From: Azolla caroliniana
Lineage: Eukaryota; Polypodiophyta
Direction of reading: 5' to 3'
NCBI GenBank assembly: GCA_043228905.1
Contig: JBHGNT010000006.1
Location: 20,212,001 to 20,276,000 of the forward strand
DNA length: 64,000 nt
Made by a program: the position numbers and the translations under genes. Shown piece by piece: positions 45,934 to 57,145 of this stretch. The notes beneath the pieces are model-generated. The model worked only from the letters and a program-made list of their open reading frames with translations. It searched no databases and was not told the DNA's origin. Positions within the stretch are counted from its first letter, which is position 1. The number at the start of each line of letters is the position of its first letter.

Positions 45934-47804
45934 TCACCAATCTTCAAATGTCTCTTCATCTCCTGACTCCTCAGCAAGTTCCATCTCTCTTAGCACCTTA
46001 TTAACCTTTAAAACCAGAATTCAATGCCATGCATCAATCCACATTCAATTCTGATCAACTTGGAAAGATAATGTTTTTCTATTATACCTGATCACCTGAC
46101 AAACGAAGTTGCTCAGCCACAAAGAGGATATGGCAACCATCATGCGAGCTTGTTTTGAGACGAAATCCACACCCCATTAAAGTCTTCTCAAGAAGCTCAA
46201 CAATTGCATCCTGTAATAAATGCACCAGCAAATATTAGAGAGACACGATCCAGTTCCCATTGGTTATGAGATGAAACATTCATCTATGTGAGTTGGCCTG
46301 GTTATTCGGAACCTTCCCATATAATTGTGAAGTCAGGAGTTGAATTTCCAATTACTCCACCATTAGTTGCCAATATTACGAGACAGAAACAGCGTTTAAA
46401 TCTTTTAAAAACCTCAAATATTCAATAATAACAATAAAAATGACCTTGTCCAATGACCCAATAGCATTGCTTGACAAATCACCAATTAAAAGGGAGCCTT
46501 TCATAGCAAGATCCCCAATACCATGTACAAAAGTTTGCAACTTGTCAACCTGCTCATGATTTATACCCTGATAAATAGCACATAAAGAATGTTAGAGCAC
46601 ATTCCATTTAAGACACGCATAATAATTTTAACTCTAAATGTCATTTGATGCTTAAGACTGTCAAAATGAAGGATATGAAACAACTATGCATATTATGGTT
46701 ATGGGTGTCTTTCCTGCATCGCCCAAACACTGGGTTTATCTCCCTGAAAGCCTGCATTTCTCAATCTCTCCGTCCATCCTGTTGGGTCTTCCACCTTGGC
46801 ATGTACATGCCGAATAAGGCACGCTTTTGGAACTGCTCACATTAATAGAACTTGTGCAATTTCAGAATTGTACAATTCATTTCAGATCAAAATCAAGACA
46901 AAGTATCAGTTATGAATGCTAGCAAAAGTAAATGAAATTCACTATCTTTGCATCATGAATCAAAGTGTGAAGCTAGAGATGCTCCTGGAATAGGCACTCT
47001 TTCTCCTGAGCACACATTATGAATATCTCCCAATATTCTCAAATTCTTTTACTGGAGTCCCCCTATTTCCTCTAGATTTTCCACAAACAATCTGCCCAAT
47101 TTTCTCCGGACTTCCCCAAATCACCCTACTTTCTTCAGTTAATGATGAATTATATTCCAAACATCAAGTTGCATGTTTCTTGGTTGTATCTACAACTCAA
47201 CAGGGTCAACTTTAATTATATTTTGTATTATATGTATGTATACTGTTCATGTTTAATATCTAAACTCCTTTTTGATGAACTTATTCATTAAGATTTTTTT
47301 TATTCAAGAAAACTGCACACTTTCAGTTGTTGGTCTACAGCATAGAATTCATGCCTGCTGAAACACTTGTTAATAAGATCATGCCTCTTCACTATCATGA
47401 TCTAAAAAGTCGATCTCCCAGAATGCAAACGTTACATCATACAAAATCTTTACCATTGAAAATAGCATACTTTCTCAAATCATATATTTTTCAGATATAA
47501 AGTAGTACCATCTTTTCCCTTCCTTTCAACCTGAGTAGTGGCAGAGACTTGAAAAATCACCGTTAATGGAGGCCAAGGTAGCCTGTATGGTCGATCATCA
47601 ACTCCATCTGTCAAAAGCACTATCTATCTGTTGTGTATTAGAAGAGCCTTCACTTTCTCAAGAATTATCCTAGGTTTTTCAAGAATAAAAACTTCATCCA
47701 ACCCACCTGCCTAATTTCACTAGGTTTTTGCGCCAATGTATCGATAAGTTTTTCATCAATAAACTTTGTTGCTTCATTTACTCCACTAGAATCTAGTGAT
47801 GAAA
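45934..47804 (-). CDS. Last four exons of an unrecognised gene
   Basis: Exons on the minus strand at 47804-47707, 46567-46445, 46210-46088 and 46005-45934 (stop 45936-45934) have GT-AG borders and agree in phase. The two middle exons are each exactly 41 codons. The protein pieces are SSLDSSGVNEATKFIDEKLI..., then EQVDKLQTFVHGIGDLAMKG..., then VELLEKTLMGCGFRLKTSSH..., and the acidic C-terminus EESGDEETFEDW. It is Leu-rich and probably helical, with no membrane segment. I do not recognise the family. Upstream exons were not found before the tandem repeat at 48240, so the 5' end may be distant or lost. Constant phase over four exons is the main support. Confidence 0.55.
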
Positions 47805-48239
47805 CTGCATTGCCAAAAACATAACAAGATGAATTCACACTACATATTATTATCAGCTTCATTAAGATCGTTATCTAGGTATGCTATGTACCATCACTGT
47901 TCAGACTAGTTTCATATCAATATTGACACTTGAATTAACAAATTCATTAATATAAAAAACAATCGACACCTCAAATTCATTGAATAATCAATCAATATGC
48001 AAATAATATATTGTAAGTTATCTCCAAAATACTAATTTACCTAGAAAACATACACAAAATAAATCAGACAAACATAACTACGTTATTAAAAACTATGAAA
48101 GAGAAATTACAGGTGCAAAAATTGTATCGAATGGACATGTTCTGAGGAGCCCATAATCAAAACTTCAAAGATTGATTGGAGATGTCCCATTAAAACTGTA
48201 ATTGCAATATAGATTAGGATTGGCCGTGACAATATTTTC

Positions 48240-48478
48240 GTTATGGATCATTAAGTGTTGGCCATAACAATATCTTATGAAATGTAATAAATCCTTTTGT
48301 GCCAAAAGTATAGACTTTCATATATGTCTCTGTTTTCTCCTCTATTTGTGTTATGGATCATTAGCTGTTGGCCATGACAACATCTTATGTTATCGATTCT
48401 GTAACCGTAACGACTCCTTTTGTGCCAAAAGTATAGCCTTTTCTTACAATCTCTGTTTTCTCCTCTATTGTGGTTATA
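48240..48478. repeat. Two-copy tandem repeat, period about 110 bp
   Basis: The block from gttatggatcattaagtg through tccttttgtgccaaaagtat to tctctgttttctcctctat starts at 48240 and again at 48350, with a roughly 12-bp insertion in the second copy. A partial earlier copy (ttggccgtgacaatatttt) precedes it. Confidence 0.85.
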
Positions 48479-48814
48479 AACACAAGAAACAATCTAAGAG
48501 AGAAAGAAAGAATAGTCATGATAGAAAGCAAGAGAACAGAATTCCCCTTACTTCTTGTGGTGATGGTATGGGTTCTGCTGAAGTTAAGGCGCGTGGAAGA
48601 GCAGCGTTGTTTGAAGGTCCATGGTTCTACACGAAGGAGATGGCAGGGCACCCCAGCGACAACACCTGCGCTATGCAGACTCATGGCACCTCCCTCCCTT
48701 GCCAGGCAGGGCATTCATTTGCTTCACCTGTATGTATGAATCAGTACATATATGTATTGTATCAGTATGGATGGATGGGGACGGGCTACATGTCCAAGGA
48801 CCAACACACATTAT

Positions 48815-48952
48815 GAATCATGATGATGATGATGATGATGATGGCCACACGATGATGATGATGATGATGATGGACACATGATGGTGATGATGATGATGGA
48901 CACATGATGATGATGATGGACACATGATGATGATAATGGACACATGAGGAGC
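48815..48952. repeat. (GAT)n microsatellite with a GGACACAT higher-order unit
   Basis: ATGATGATG runs are separated by ggccacac or ggacacatg, giving nested units of 15-30 bp. It directly precedes the diverged dispersed repeat at 48955. Confidence 0.9.
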
Positions 48953-48954
48953 TC

Positions 48955-49076
48955 GTGTCTATTCTACATCAAATCATAAAGAGGGTTGGCGAGGGAATCA
49001 CGGCCACAGATGCTGCAGGTCGCTCAGAGGAAGGCGCGCGCGATCTGCACCGTCAGATTTCGATAAGGAAGAACGC
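48955..49076 (-). repeat. Diverged inverse copy of the 18.5-kb tandem repeat unit
   Basis: Read against the complement of the 18505-19080 unit, the order of blocks is the same: gtgtctatt, aaatcataaagagg, ggaatcacgg.cac, gctgcaggtcgctca, ggcgcg, gatctgcaccgtc. The match runs about 110 bp and stops where the LTR element begins at 49077. This shows a dispersed repeat family. Confidence 0.75.
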
Positions 49077-49868
49077 TGTCGAGATATTACGCAAGTGCGT
49101 GTGGAAACGAGGCGGGACCGCGGGGGTCTCGAACCAAAGAGCAAGCGAGGGAGGAGAAGGAGAGAGAACCGGCTACGCAGGACCGGGGATACACAGGGAC
49201 ACGGCCCTTCAGCACGGAGAACGCGAACAGACACGGACACAGACAGATGCGAATGACTAAATATGTATATTAACAAAATGGCTAACACGACTACAACCCT
49301 CGATGGGGCACAGGTTGGCTACAGCCGAACAGGCCGGCGAACAGATGCCGATGCTTGTTCGCTTCGACGCACAAAGGGGTAGCAGGTTGGAGGTGCTGCC
49401 GGAAGCACTCGGGCGTTCCTCGAAACAGCGCGAGCCTCCCCGGAACCCTGCACAGAAAAGCTATGGAGCTCAAGAAGGAAGGAAACAGAGAGAGAAGCGT
49501 CCAGAAACGGTCCGGCAGCACTTCGTCCTCTCTGCGCGAGATCCCTGCAACAGCTCTTTCCTGCTCCTTATATAGGCCGACGAGCAGGCCGTCCTGTCAG
49601 CTTTATTCCCTGTCCCTTTTGAACAGGGATCCGCTCCGTTCTTCACGCATCCGCGTAGTTACGCCGCCGACTCGTACAGTTCCTTAGCTCGCGCGCGCGA
49701 CCGAAAAGACTGTTCGCGCGGTCTTTGTCTCCACTTGTGTTAGGGCCCGTTCCTGCCGATTATCCTCCTAACTCGCTTCTATGTACAACTTGGAGCGTGC
49801 GCGCGCGAAGAACCGGTTCCCACGCCTTGGTGCGCCGATTCCGCCTAGGGACGGTTTTCTTCACGACA
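49077..49868 (-). repeat. 3' LTR of the GAG-only element
   Basis: A 792-bp copy with ends TGTCG/CGACA. A TATA box in element orientation (CTATATAAGG) lies at about 49566-49575. The neighbouring purine tract marks it as the 3' LTR. Confidence 0.9.
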
Positions 49869-49939
49869 TCCGCCCCCACCTAACCGCGCATCCTCCGGTA
49901 TGCGCCAAGAGAGTTGGGACGGAGAAAACCGGCCCGTCT

Positions 49940-52141
49940 TCATTCCTCGCCCGTCGGTTCTTCCTCGTTTTCGGATCGTTCGTCACTGCTGACTAGGAGA
50001 GCCGGGTCTGGCTCGTCGTCGTGTCGCTTCTTGAACGCTTTGATCCGCTTCCCTGCAACCGGTATCGCCATTCTCATGCCGTCTAGTTCCGCCAGGTGAT
50101 ATGTCCCGTTGTCATTGGCTACCTTGGTCTCCATTCGCGCCGCCGTGATGTACGGCTCTCCCAGTATGACCGGATGCGAAGACGTCTCCTGCACGAAGAA
50201 GTGCTGGTCAATCTCGACGTCGCCGATCTTGACTCGCACATTCGGACAGGCCCCGTGCAGTTCCTCGGTGGCGCGCGTTGCTGCCCTTATTTTCCACCCG
50301 TGCTTGGTGTTGATCGGCCATTTGCCCTTCTTATAGAAGTCCATGGACATCAAATTGATCTCCGATCCGTGGTCCACCAAAGCTATCACCGGTTCCTGGA
50401 CATCGCCGATCTTCACCGGGGTTTCCGTGGTCGCTCGGGCCCAGTGTGGTCTCGAATAGTGGCTTTCCGCCCACTCGTCTCCCAGCGCCATGTCGTCTAG
50501 GTGCGTCGTCCGCACTTCCACCGGTCTTTCCGGTTCTGTCTCCGTTGACAGCCTCTTCCGTTTCACCAAGTCCACGATGGAGTCGTGGAACTCCTTCTTG
50601 GCGATTCCCAGCACCTCTCGTAACGACAGCTCCACCTTGCTGTCGAGGATCCGTTCCTCCAGGACCTTTCGTAAGTCTGTGGTCCTTTCTATCTCCGTCC
50701 CCAGACGGTACCCGCCCTTCTGGGGTTTATCTTGCGTACCGGCCCCGCCGGCTTCGTCCCGTCGTGGCCCGGACCGGGTCTCGTATCGTTGTGAGGGCCC
50801 GGTCGTCCCGGGTTTCCCCACCCGCTTCTCTTCTACCAGAGCCTCGTAGTTCTGGCAAGCGGCTTCCACGAAGCCCGTCTTTTCCTCGACCGGGTCGCTC
50901 CACCCGGTCATCTCCCGTACCCGTTTCTCCGCACGGTCCGATTCCTCCCTTTTAAGCCTTGCACCGGCAAGGCCTTCCAGCATCGTCGGCCAGAATCCGG
51001 CTTTGCTTTCCCTTCGGGCCTCGCCGCCCCCGACTCGAATGCCGGCCGACGCCGAGTAGTGGACGGTTTCCGCGTGTCGGGCCGCCGCCTCTTCCATCAA
51101 CCTTTTCATACCACCTCGCCCGTCGTTTCGGCTCAGGGCCCTTCGGGTGTCGCTGGCATGCACCCGTCCTTCCCACAGGTACACCACCCTGTTCCTCAGC
51201 GCCTCCGCGAAGTCGCCGCAGTCCTTCCGAATGTGGCCGACTTCATCGCACCACATGCACCTGTTTCCTGCCGCCGGCCGTCGGTCACGAGCCGGTTCGC
51301 CACCTTCCCTTCGGGCTTGCGCGATTTGGAGGTCCTTTATCGCCCTCGTCAATTCCTCCAGCGCCGCTCCTCCGGTTGAGCCTCTGACTACGCCGGTCGA
51401 AGCCGAACCGATTTCCAACCACTCTCGGGTCTCTTCCTTTCGCACCTGTGGCGCTGGTTCGAGCTTCCTTGCTGCGACCGAGCCCGACCCGGTTGCCCCG
51501 TTATCCGCCCATTCTCGCCGTTTGTCGAAACGGCCACAGACTTTTTTGACAGCCGCCCAGTCGGTAGTGAGCCCGTCTTCGGTTTCCAGCAAGAGGCCCA
51601 CTTGCTCCCGATCCCGCTCGTCGACCGACTTGACAAACAGCAAGACCCGGCTCGTGTCCAGGATGGTTCGGTCGAGCGCCGAAAGGCGCGCAAAGTTTTC
51701 CTCGAACTCCCGGAGGAGTGCCGACGCGTTTCTTCCCTTCCCCGGGGACTCCACCCATTCCATAAACCTTCGCTTCGAAAGCCGGAGCGCGTCGTCCAGC
51801 CCGTATTTCTCTAGGAGCCGACCTTCGAACTCCTCCCAGGTACGGCTCTCCGCCCGCACCTCGAGCACCTCCGCATGGATGCTCGGCATCGCCACTCGGG
51901 GAAATCCGGCAAGACGCCTTTCTTCCGGAATGTCCCGCATCAGCATCTCTGCACCGTAGGACGCCAAATACTTTGTGGCATCCTTCCCATCGAACCGGCC
52001 GATCGTGCCGACGACCGCCTCAATGGCTCTGTCGAGGGCACCGGTGCCCTCGCGCGCGTTTACAATCCGATCCACGGCCGAAGCCATGGCCTCTGCAAGA
52101 TCCGACCCCCTCATCTTCTGCTCTTCTGCCGCCTCCTTCAC
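49940..52141 (-). CDS. GAG-protease polyprotein of the TR-GAG-like element (733 aa, intact)
   Basis: One uninterrupted ORF. Residues about 1-200 form a retrotransposon gag domain (WEEFEGRLLEKYGLDD, FEENFARLSALDRTI), which would build the particle. A single zinc knuckle CMWCDEVGHIRKDC (CX2CX4HX4C, near residue 300) would bind the RNA. Near residue 590 a pepsin-like protease segment reads VIALVDHGSEINLMS, followed by HPVILGEPYI. The usual D-S/T-G is D-H-G here, so protease activity is uncertain. The C-terminus is acidic (SDERSENEEEPTGEE). There is no RT or integrase. An intact frame in a 99%-identical LTR pair suggests selection or recent mobilisation. The 52141 start lies in the leader, and the ATG at 52111 is an alternative. 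Confidence 0.88.
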   Translation of the reverse strand: MKEAAEEQKMRGSDLAEAMASAVDRIVNAREGTGALDRAIEAVVGTIGRFDGKDATKYLASYGAEMLMRDIPEERRLAGFPRVAMPSIHAEVLEVRAESRTWEEFEGRLLEKYGLDDALRLSKRRFMEWVESPGKGRNASALLREFEENFARLSALDRTILDTSRVLLFVKSVDERDREQVGLLLETEDGLTTDWAAVKKVCGRFDKRREWADNGATGSGSVAARKLEPAPQVRKEETREWLEIGSASTGVVRGSTGGAALEELTRAIKDLQIAQARREGGEPARDRRPAAGNRCMWCDEVGHIRKDCGDFAEALRNRVVYLWEGRVHASDTRRALSRNDGRGGMKRLMEEAAARHAETVHYSASAGIRVGGGEARRESKAGFWPTMLEGLAGARLKREESDRAEKRVREMTGWSDPVEEKTGFVEAACQNYEALVEEKRVGKPGTTGPSQRYETRSGPRRDEAGGAGTQDKPQKGGYRLGTEIERTTDLRKVLEERILDSKVELSLREVLGIAKKEFHDSIVDLVKRKRLSTETEPERPVEVRTTHLDDMALGDEWAESHYSRPHWARATTETPVKIGDVQEPVIALVDHGSEINLMSMDFYKKGKWPINTKHGWKIRAATRATEELHGACPNVRVKIGDVEIDQHFFVQETSSHPVILGEPYITAARMETKVANDNGTYHLAELDGMRMAIPVAGKRIKAFKKRHDDEPDPALLVSSDERSENEEEPTGEE

Positions 52142-52158
52142 GTCGGGTTCACCAAAGA

Positions 52159-52951
52159 TGTCGAGATATTACGCAAGTGCGTGTGGAAACGAGGCGGGAC
52201 CGCAGGGGGTCTCGAACCAAAGAGCAAGCGAGGGAGGAGAAGGAGAGAGAACCGGCTACGCAGGACCGGGGATACACAGGGACACGACCCTTCAGCACGG
52301 AGAACGCGAACAGACACCGACACAGACAGATGCGAATGACTAAATATGTATATTAACAAAATGGCTAACACGACTACAACCCTCGATGGGGCACAGGTTG
52401 GCTACAGCCGAACAGGCCGGCGAACAGATGCCGATGCTTGTTCGCTTCGACGCACAAAGGGGTAGCAGGTCGGAGGTGCTGTCGGAAGCACTCGGGCGTT
52501 CCTCGAAACAGCGCGAGCCTCCCCGGAACCCTGCACAGAAAAGCTATGGAGCTCAAGAAGGAAGGAAACAGAGAGAGAAGCGTCCAGAAACGGTCCGGCA
52601 GCACTTCGTCCTCTCTGCGCGAGATCCCTGCAACAGCTCTTTCCTGCTCCTTATATAGGCCGACGAGCAGGCCGTCCTGTCAGCTTTATTCCCTGTCCCT
52701 TTTGAACAGGGATCCGCTCCGTTCTTCACGCATCCGCGTAGTTACGCCGCCGACTCGTACAGTTCCTTAGCTCGCGCGCGCGACCGAAAAGACTGTTCGC
52801 ACGGTCTTTGTCTCCACTTGTGTTAGGGCCCATTCCTGCCGATTATCCTCCTAACTCGCTTCTATGTACAACTTGGAGCGTGCGCGCGCGAAGAACCGGT
52901 TCCCACGCCTTAGTGCGCCGATTCCGCCTAGGGACGGTTTTCTTCACGACA
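52159..52951 (-). repeat. 5' LTR of the GAG-only element
   Basis: A 793-bp copy, about 99% identical to the left LTR. Differences include an inserted A near 52204 and G-to-A changes near 52288, 52801, 52832 and 52913. It carries the same CTATATAAGG box at about 52649-52658. Confidence 0.9.
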
Positions 52952-52974
52952 ACGCGCGAAAAAAAACCTGTCAG

Positions 52975-53035
52975 AGGTCGCCCAACTCTAACTGTTGCAA
53001 GTCACCCAACCCTGACCTTTGCAGGTCGCCCAACC
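52975..53035 (-). repeat. Left subterminal motif array of the MULE
   Basis: Three copies of the complement of GGTTGGGYGACC (AGGTCGCCCAACT, AGTCACCCAACC, AGGTCGCCCAACC) spaced about 23-25 bp apart, as expected for transposase-binding sites. Confidence 0.8.
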
Positions 53036-53179
53036 AAATGTATCATTTCGACCAAAATCTTCAAATAAGCTTGATCATTACCCTTAAAACTTACAATAAC
53101 ATATCAAACAGTCACAAAATCCAACCTTAAATTATTCAAAATCGACGATCTTCACCATACTTAACATAAAACAAATAAT

Positions 53180-53490
53180 CATCTTAAAATATAAAAGTTA
53201 AAAGTTAAAAAACATAAAACTTAAAACAAAGATCAACTTATAACATACTTGAAACATGAATCAAAATATGACATACTTGAAACATAAATCTACATACGAC
53301 ATATTTGAAACATAAAACTTAAAACATAAATCAACATATGACATACTTGAAAAATAAATCAATATATGACATCCTTAGAACGTAAATCCACTTTAAACAT
53401 CATAAACCCAAATCAACATGTGACATACTTGAAACAAGAAACTTAAAACATAAATCAACATATGACATACTCCCAAACGCACTCATAAAT
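53180..53490. repeat. AT-rich tandem repeat at the MULE 3' side
   Basis: Irregular copies of aaacataaatcaacatatga followed by catacttg, unit about 30-45 bp, fill this stretch. No coding content. Confidence 0.8.
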
Positions 53491-53644
53491 CAACATAAAT
53501 CCACTTTAAACATTGTAAACCCAAATGCACTAGTCCGCAAAACCACTCAAGCTATGTTTATGGCTCATCTAGAGATGATGGCAAGATGCAGCCACAATTC
53601 TTGCAACAATCAACATTTGAGTCCCTTGCATCACAATGGAAGCA

Positions 53645-56463
53645 TCAAATCTTCTCTGTCGCACATATTAGCAACTGCCTCCTAGCTCGACTTGCGCCTC
53701 TTTGCATTTTTCCAGTGTGTGCCTTGGAAGTGTTTGGGGAGCTGCCAATAAGATATTGTGAAATGTTGACTGATGCTCCCCTTTTTGCACCAATTGCTTC
53801 GTTACGCCTTACGGATCCATGGTCTTCTTCATTGGTTGGTTTCGGTGCACCTGCGTGATACACCACCGTCTGACTCATTTCTTCAATGGACTCCATACAT
53901 GCCAAAATTGTTGCATGGTCGAGGGATCGTAACCCTTTAAGACATTGAATAGCCCCCTCAATAGTTTGTAATTTTGACTCCCATTCCTCCATTTGTGATG
54001 TTATAGGGTTTGTCTCCTCGACCAGTTCTACCTCTGTCTCCACTTCCATCTCTATGAAATGGTCATTGCGCATATGGGTTGCATGATCTATAAAAGGCAA
54101 CAACCCACATAGATGTGGCATGTGCCTCTCAATGATCATCCTGATGCCGAGTATATGCTTACATTTACTCGTAGGGTCTTGGCAATCACAATATGAGCAT
54201 TGGAGCGATACATTATACCATACATTCGGTTTTGTCAAGCTCAATATTTTAAACCAATATCGTGGCTCGTCCACAATATGCATTGTTGCATCATTAGTTT
54301 CATACCTCTCTAGTAGCCTCTCGGCCTCTTTAAGTCTTGTTGTTTGATCCCTACAATTTGCACAGGGTGCAAATCTACCACTCTCACATATTTCTTGTCA
54401 TTGCTTGTACCATTCAATAACAATACCCCCGATGCAAGTGCCAGTTTGACTGTCCCCGATTAAAACATGCACAAGATCGGTAATTGATTGGTTTATCCTC
54501 CCTCTCAAGGTAGTATATTTGATAAATTGTCAATGTCTCTCCACAAGATTGGTAGTGTCAACATGTTCGTAGTTGAACATTCTACCCAATTTGGGCCATA
54601 GTTTCCTCCACACACATGTCAAGCCACACCATCCTCCTTCTATATATTGCCAAACACTTGGTTTGTTTGCATATTCTACCTTTAACTCCTCACATTGGGC
54701 ATTGAATGTGGATTCCGTAATGCATTGCATGAGTTGGCACATCCGATTATAAAGATGGTTTCTCTCAGTTGCACTTACCTTTTGCAACAAGTTGTCCAGC
54801 CATGCTTTTTTTGCATGGAATTGACACAACAAAAGTCGACAATGTGTTTGTGACATTTGCCCATTTGTAACTATCCAAGATAATTGGTCTGTTGCAACCA
54901 CATTACTTATGGCATTATATGATGTCCAACTTTTATCGATGATTATGGCATTTGGCCTCACATTGGGCATCCGTGCAAATATGACTCTCAAGCAAGTTTC
55001 TAAAACTACTTGCTCATGGTTAGACCCCTTATCAGAACTACATATCATGTACCATAATGGGATACCAACTCCCATTGCATTTGGGGCCACAATTGCATAT
55101 AATGGCAAGCCAAATTGGTTTGTTTTAAACACAGAGTTGATTGCCCAAGAGTTGTTTATTGACAATCGCTCACACATCTCTAACATCCATTCATCTTGGA
55201 GCACCAAGATGAACAGTTGCCTTGTGGGAGATCCATATTCACCAGGCAAGTAGGGTTGGACATGAGCCACCTTCCCAAGATCTCGGAGGGCATATGCATA
55301 TTGCATCATCAAAGACCAATCACCTTCACACATAGCACTCCCAAATTTTAACTTGTTGGCCATGTTATGAACCTCCTTTGGTATCATAAAGAACTTATAA
55401 CTCACAAGGTCTAATGAACTAGCCTTGGACTTATGATATGCTTCCTTACGCATGCTCATCCGTGCCACATGTCGTGCACATCCAACATCAAAAAAGTCAT
55501 CTCTGCAACAACTTATAACATTTGGGGCCACCGGCAAATAATACGCATCTGTCTACTTCCCGGTACATGACCCGTATGAGGTCCATATATTGAAAGGGTC
55601 ATTGTCCCATGGTCAACCCTGTCATTCATTTGAGCGTTCACATGAAAAGTACACCCTCATCAGGATGAATGCTTTCTACATCGAGTGCACGGATATTGCT
55701 TGTTAGCCACATTGGATCGGTGACAATTATACCTAGTCACATGTGCACCCCTTGTGGCCCCTGTACGGAAGCGTCTGTGATACCTCAATTGAACATCTAT
55801 GAACGTATCATCAACCTTGTGGGCCTCTATCTTGATCACTTCTATGGGTCTAGACTTTTTATATTTCACGACACTTGTCCCCTCCATGTCAGATGGAGTT
55901 AACCTCGACACAACTCGACAACCACATTGGTCAACCACTGCTTTCACATACACACTAGGGATCCCATGGTCATGAAGGTCATTGGACCAAAGTCTCTTTA
56001 ACTCTGTTAGAGTACCCGTCAAAGAACGGTGCGATGCGCCACAATGTGATGCCAATACTATCTCCCTCCATTTCTCTACGTGCGTAACTTGAAGATGAGG
56101 CGATGCCTTAAGGTGTATTGCATTCTCATTTCTAAGTGTGAGACGACTCTTCATGCGTTGCCATGCATGTAAATTAAGAGGTGCACCCCTTGCAATTGTG
56201 CTTAATGTTTCAAATGTTACCTTAACTTGACCCGATAAATCTTTAAGCATTAAATCGTACGCACCTCTTGTGAACGCAAAATACCTCGCCGAACAATACA
56301 TGAAGGGATCAACCTCCTCTACCTTTTCTTCGGATGAAGCCAACTCATAGTCTTCGGATGCAGACGAATCCAAGTCTTCGTCGATGGTTGCGGAGTATGG
56401 TGATGCATAACCATCCTCAGAATCATACAAGGATGTGATGAAATCTACTTCATTTGGATTCAT
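53645..56463 (-). pseudogene. MULE transposase with SWIM zinc finger, inactivated
   Basis: The minus-strand order is an acidic N-terminus and DNA-binding part (56463-55660, CTRCRKHSS Cys pair), the transposase core (55537-54530) and a SWIM finger (CSYCDCQ...CKH, about 54160-54200). The core shows SVFKTNQFGLPLYAIVAP, then IIDKSWTSYNAI, CQFHAKKAWLDNLL and TTNLVERH. Relative to the MULE family, the first DDE aspartate position (before SVFKTN) reads Asn. A stop codon interrupts directly after LVERH (54530), another follows near 54400, and further stops lie near 55650. So it is a non-functional copy. Family assignment rests on motif order and is firm. Exact catalytic alignment is from memory. Confidence 0.85.
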
Positions 56464-56509
56464 CTCGACAACTTCTCATTCTTGTAGTGATTAATCAGAG
56501 GTAATTTAA

Positions 56510-56720
56510 GACAGAGAATGTGATTAAGTGAATTTGATTAAGACAGAGACTGTGATTAAGATAGAGATTGTGATTAATTGAACCTAATTAAGTCAGACAA
56601 TGTGATTAATCGAACTTGATTAAGACAGAGAATGTGATTAATTAAACTTGATTACGATAGAGAATGTGATTAATTGAAGCTGATTAAGATACAAAATGTG
56701 ATTAATTGAATATGATGTTA
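56510..56720. repeat. Tandem AGAATGTGATTAATTGAA repeat
   Basis: Six or more copies of a unit of about 36 bp (gacagagaatgtgattaatt, then gaacttgattaa) with substitutions. It lies upstream of the MULE ORF. Confidence 0.85.
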
Positions 56721-56844
56721 AGAGGTAATTAACTGGAGATGGAAGCAACTTTGATTAAAATGACGATGAAGGGTTTAATGTGACTTAAAATGTGATTAAT
56801 TTAAATGTTAATATGACTATTTTTTTGGCCGAATGTGATTAACA

Positions 56845-57145
56845 GGTTGGGCGACCTGGCTTATGGTTGGGTGACCATATTAAAAGAGGTTGGGCGACCT
56901 AGATTCTGATCGCGAGCTGTTTTTTAAAACGGTTGGGTGACCTGGTTTAGGACAAAGAATGATTTTTAACAGGTTTGGGCGACCTTCATTATTACCATCG
57001 ATGTTTTTTACAAGGGTTGGGTGACTTGCTTATTTTCCATATTTAAACAGGTTGGGCGACCGAAATTATGAGAGAATGAGGTTTAAGAGGTTTGGGCAAC
57101 TTGGTTTATTACCATTGATGTTTTTTACAAGGGTTGGGTGATTGA
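56845..57145 (+). repeat. Right subterminal motif array of the MULE
   Basis: Starts of GGTTGGG/GGTTTGGG motifs at 56845, 56865, 56888, 56931, 56972, 57015, 57050, 57089 and 57132. Most continue as GCGACC or GTGACC, in opposite orientation to the left array. Outer copies are more degenerate. Confidence 0.85.

Larger units (their letters stand above)
49077..52951 (-). mobile_element. Young non-autonomous LTR retrotransposon with GAG-protease only (TR-GAG-like)
   Basis: Two LTRs (49077-49868 and 52159-52951) bounded by TGTCG...CGACA enclose a 2.29-kb interior with one long ORF on the minus strand. The 5' LTR is the right one, followed by a primer-binding-like TGGTGAACCCGACGTG (minus strand of about 52139-52154). 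A purine tract AGGTGGGGGCGGA (complement of 49869-49881) precedes the left LTR. Flanks share ACGC (49073-49076 and 52952-52955), a 4-bp target duplication, or 5 bp if the shared A is counted. RT, RNase H and integrase are absent, so the element depends on a partner. By eye the LTRs differ at about seven substitutions and one indel in 792 bp, so it is recent. The element is far GC-richer than its surroundings. Confidence 0.9.

Noticed and set aside
50096-51959. Several long plus-strand ORFs across the TR-GAG-like interior
   Set aside because: GC-rich shadows antisense to the intact GAG-protease ORF, with no domain of their own.
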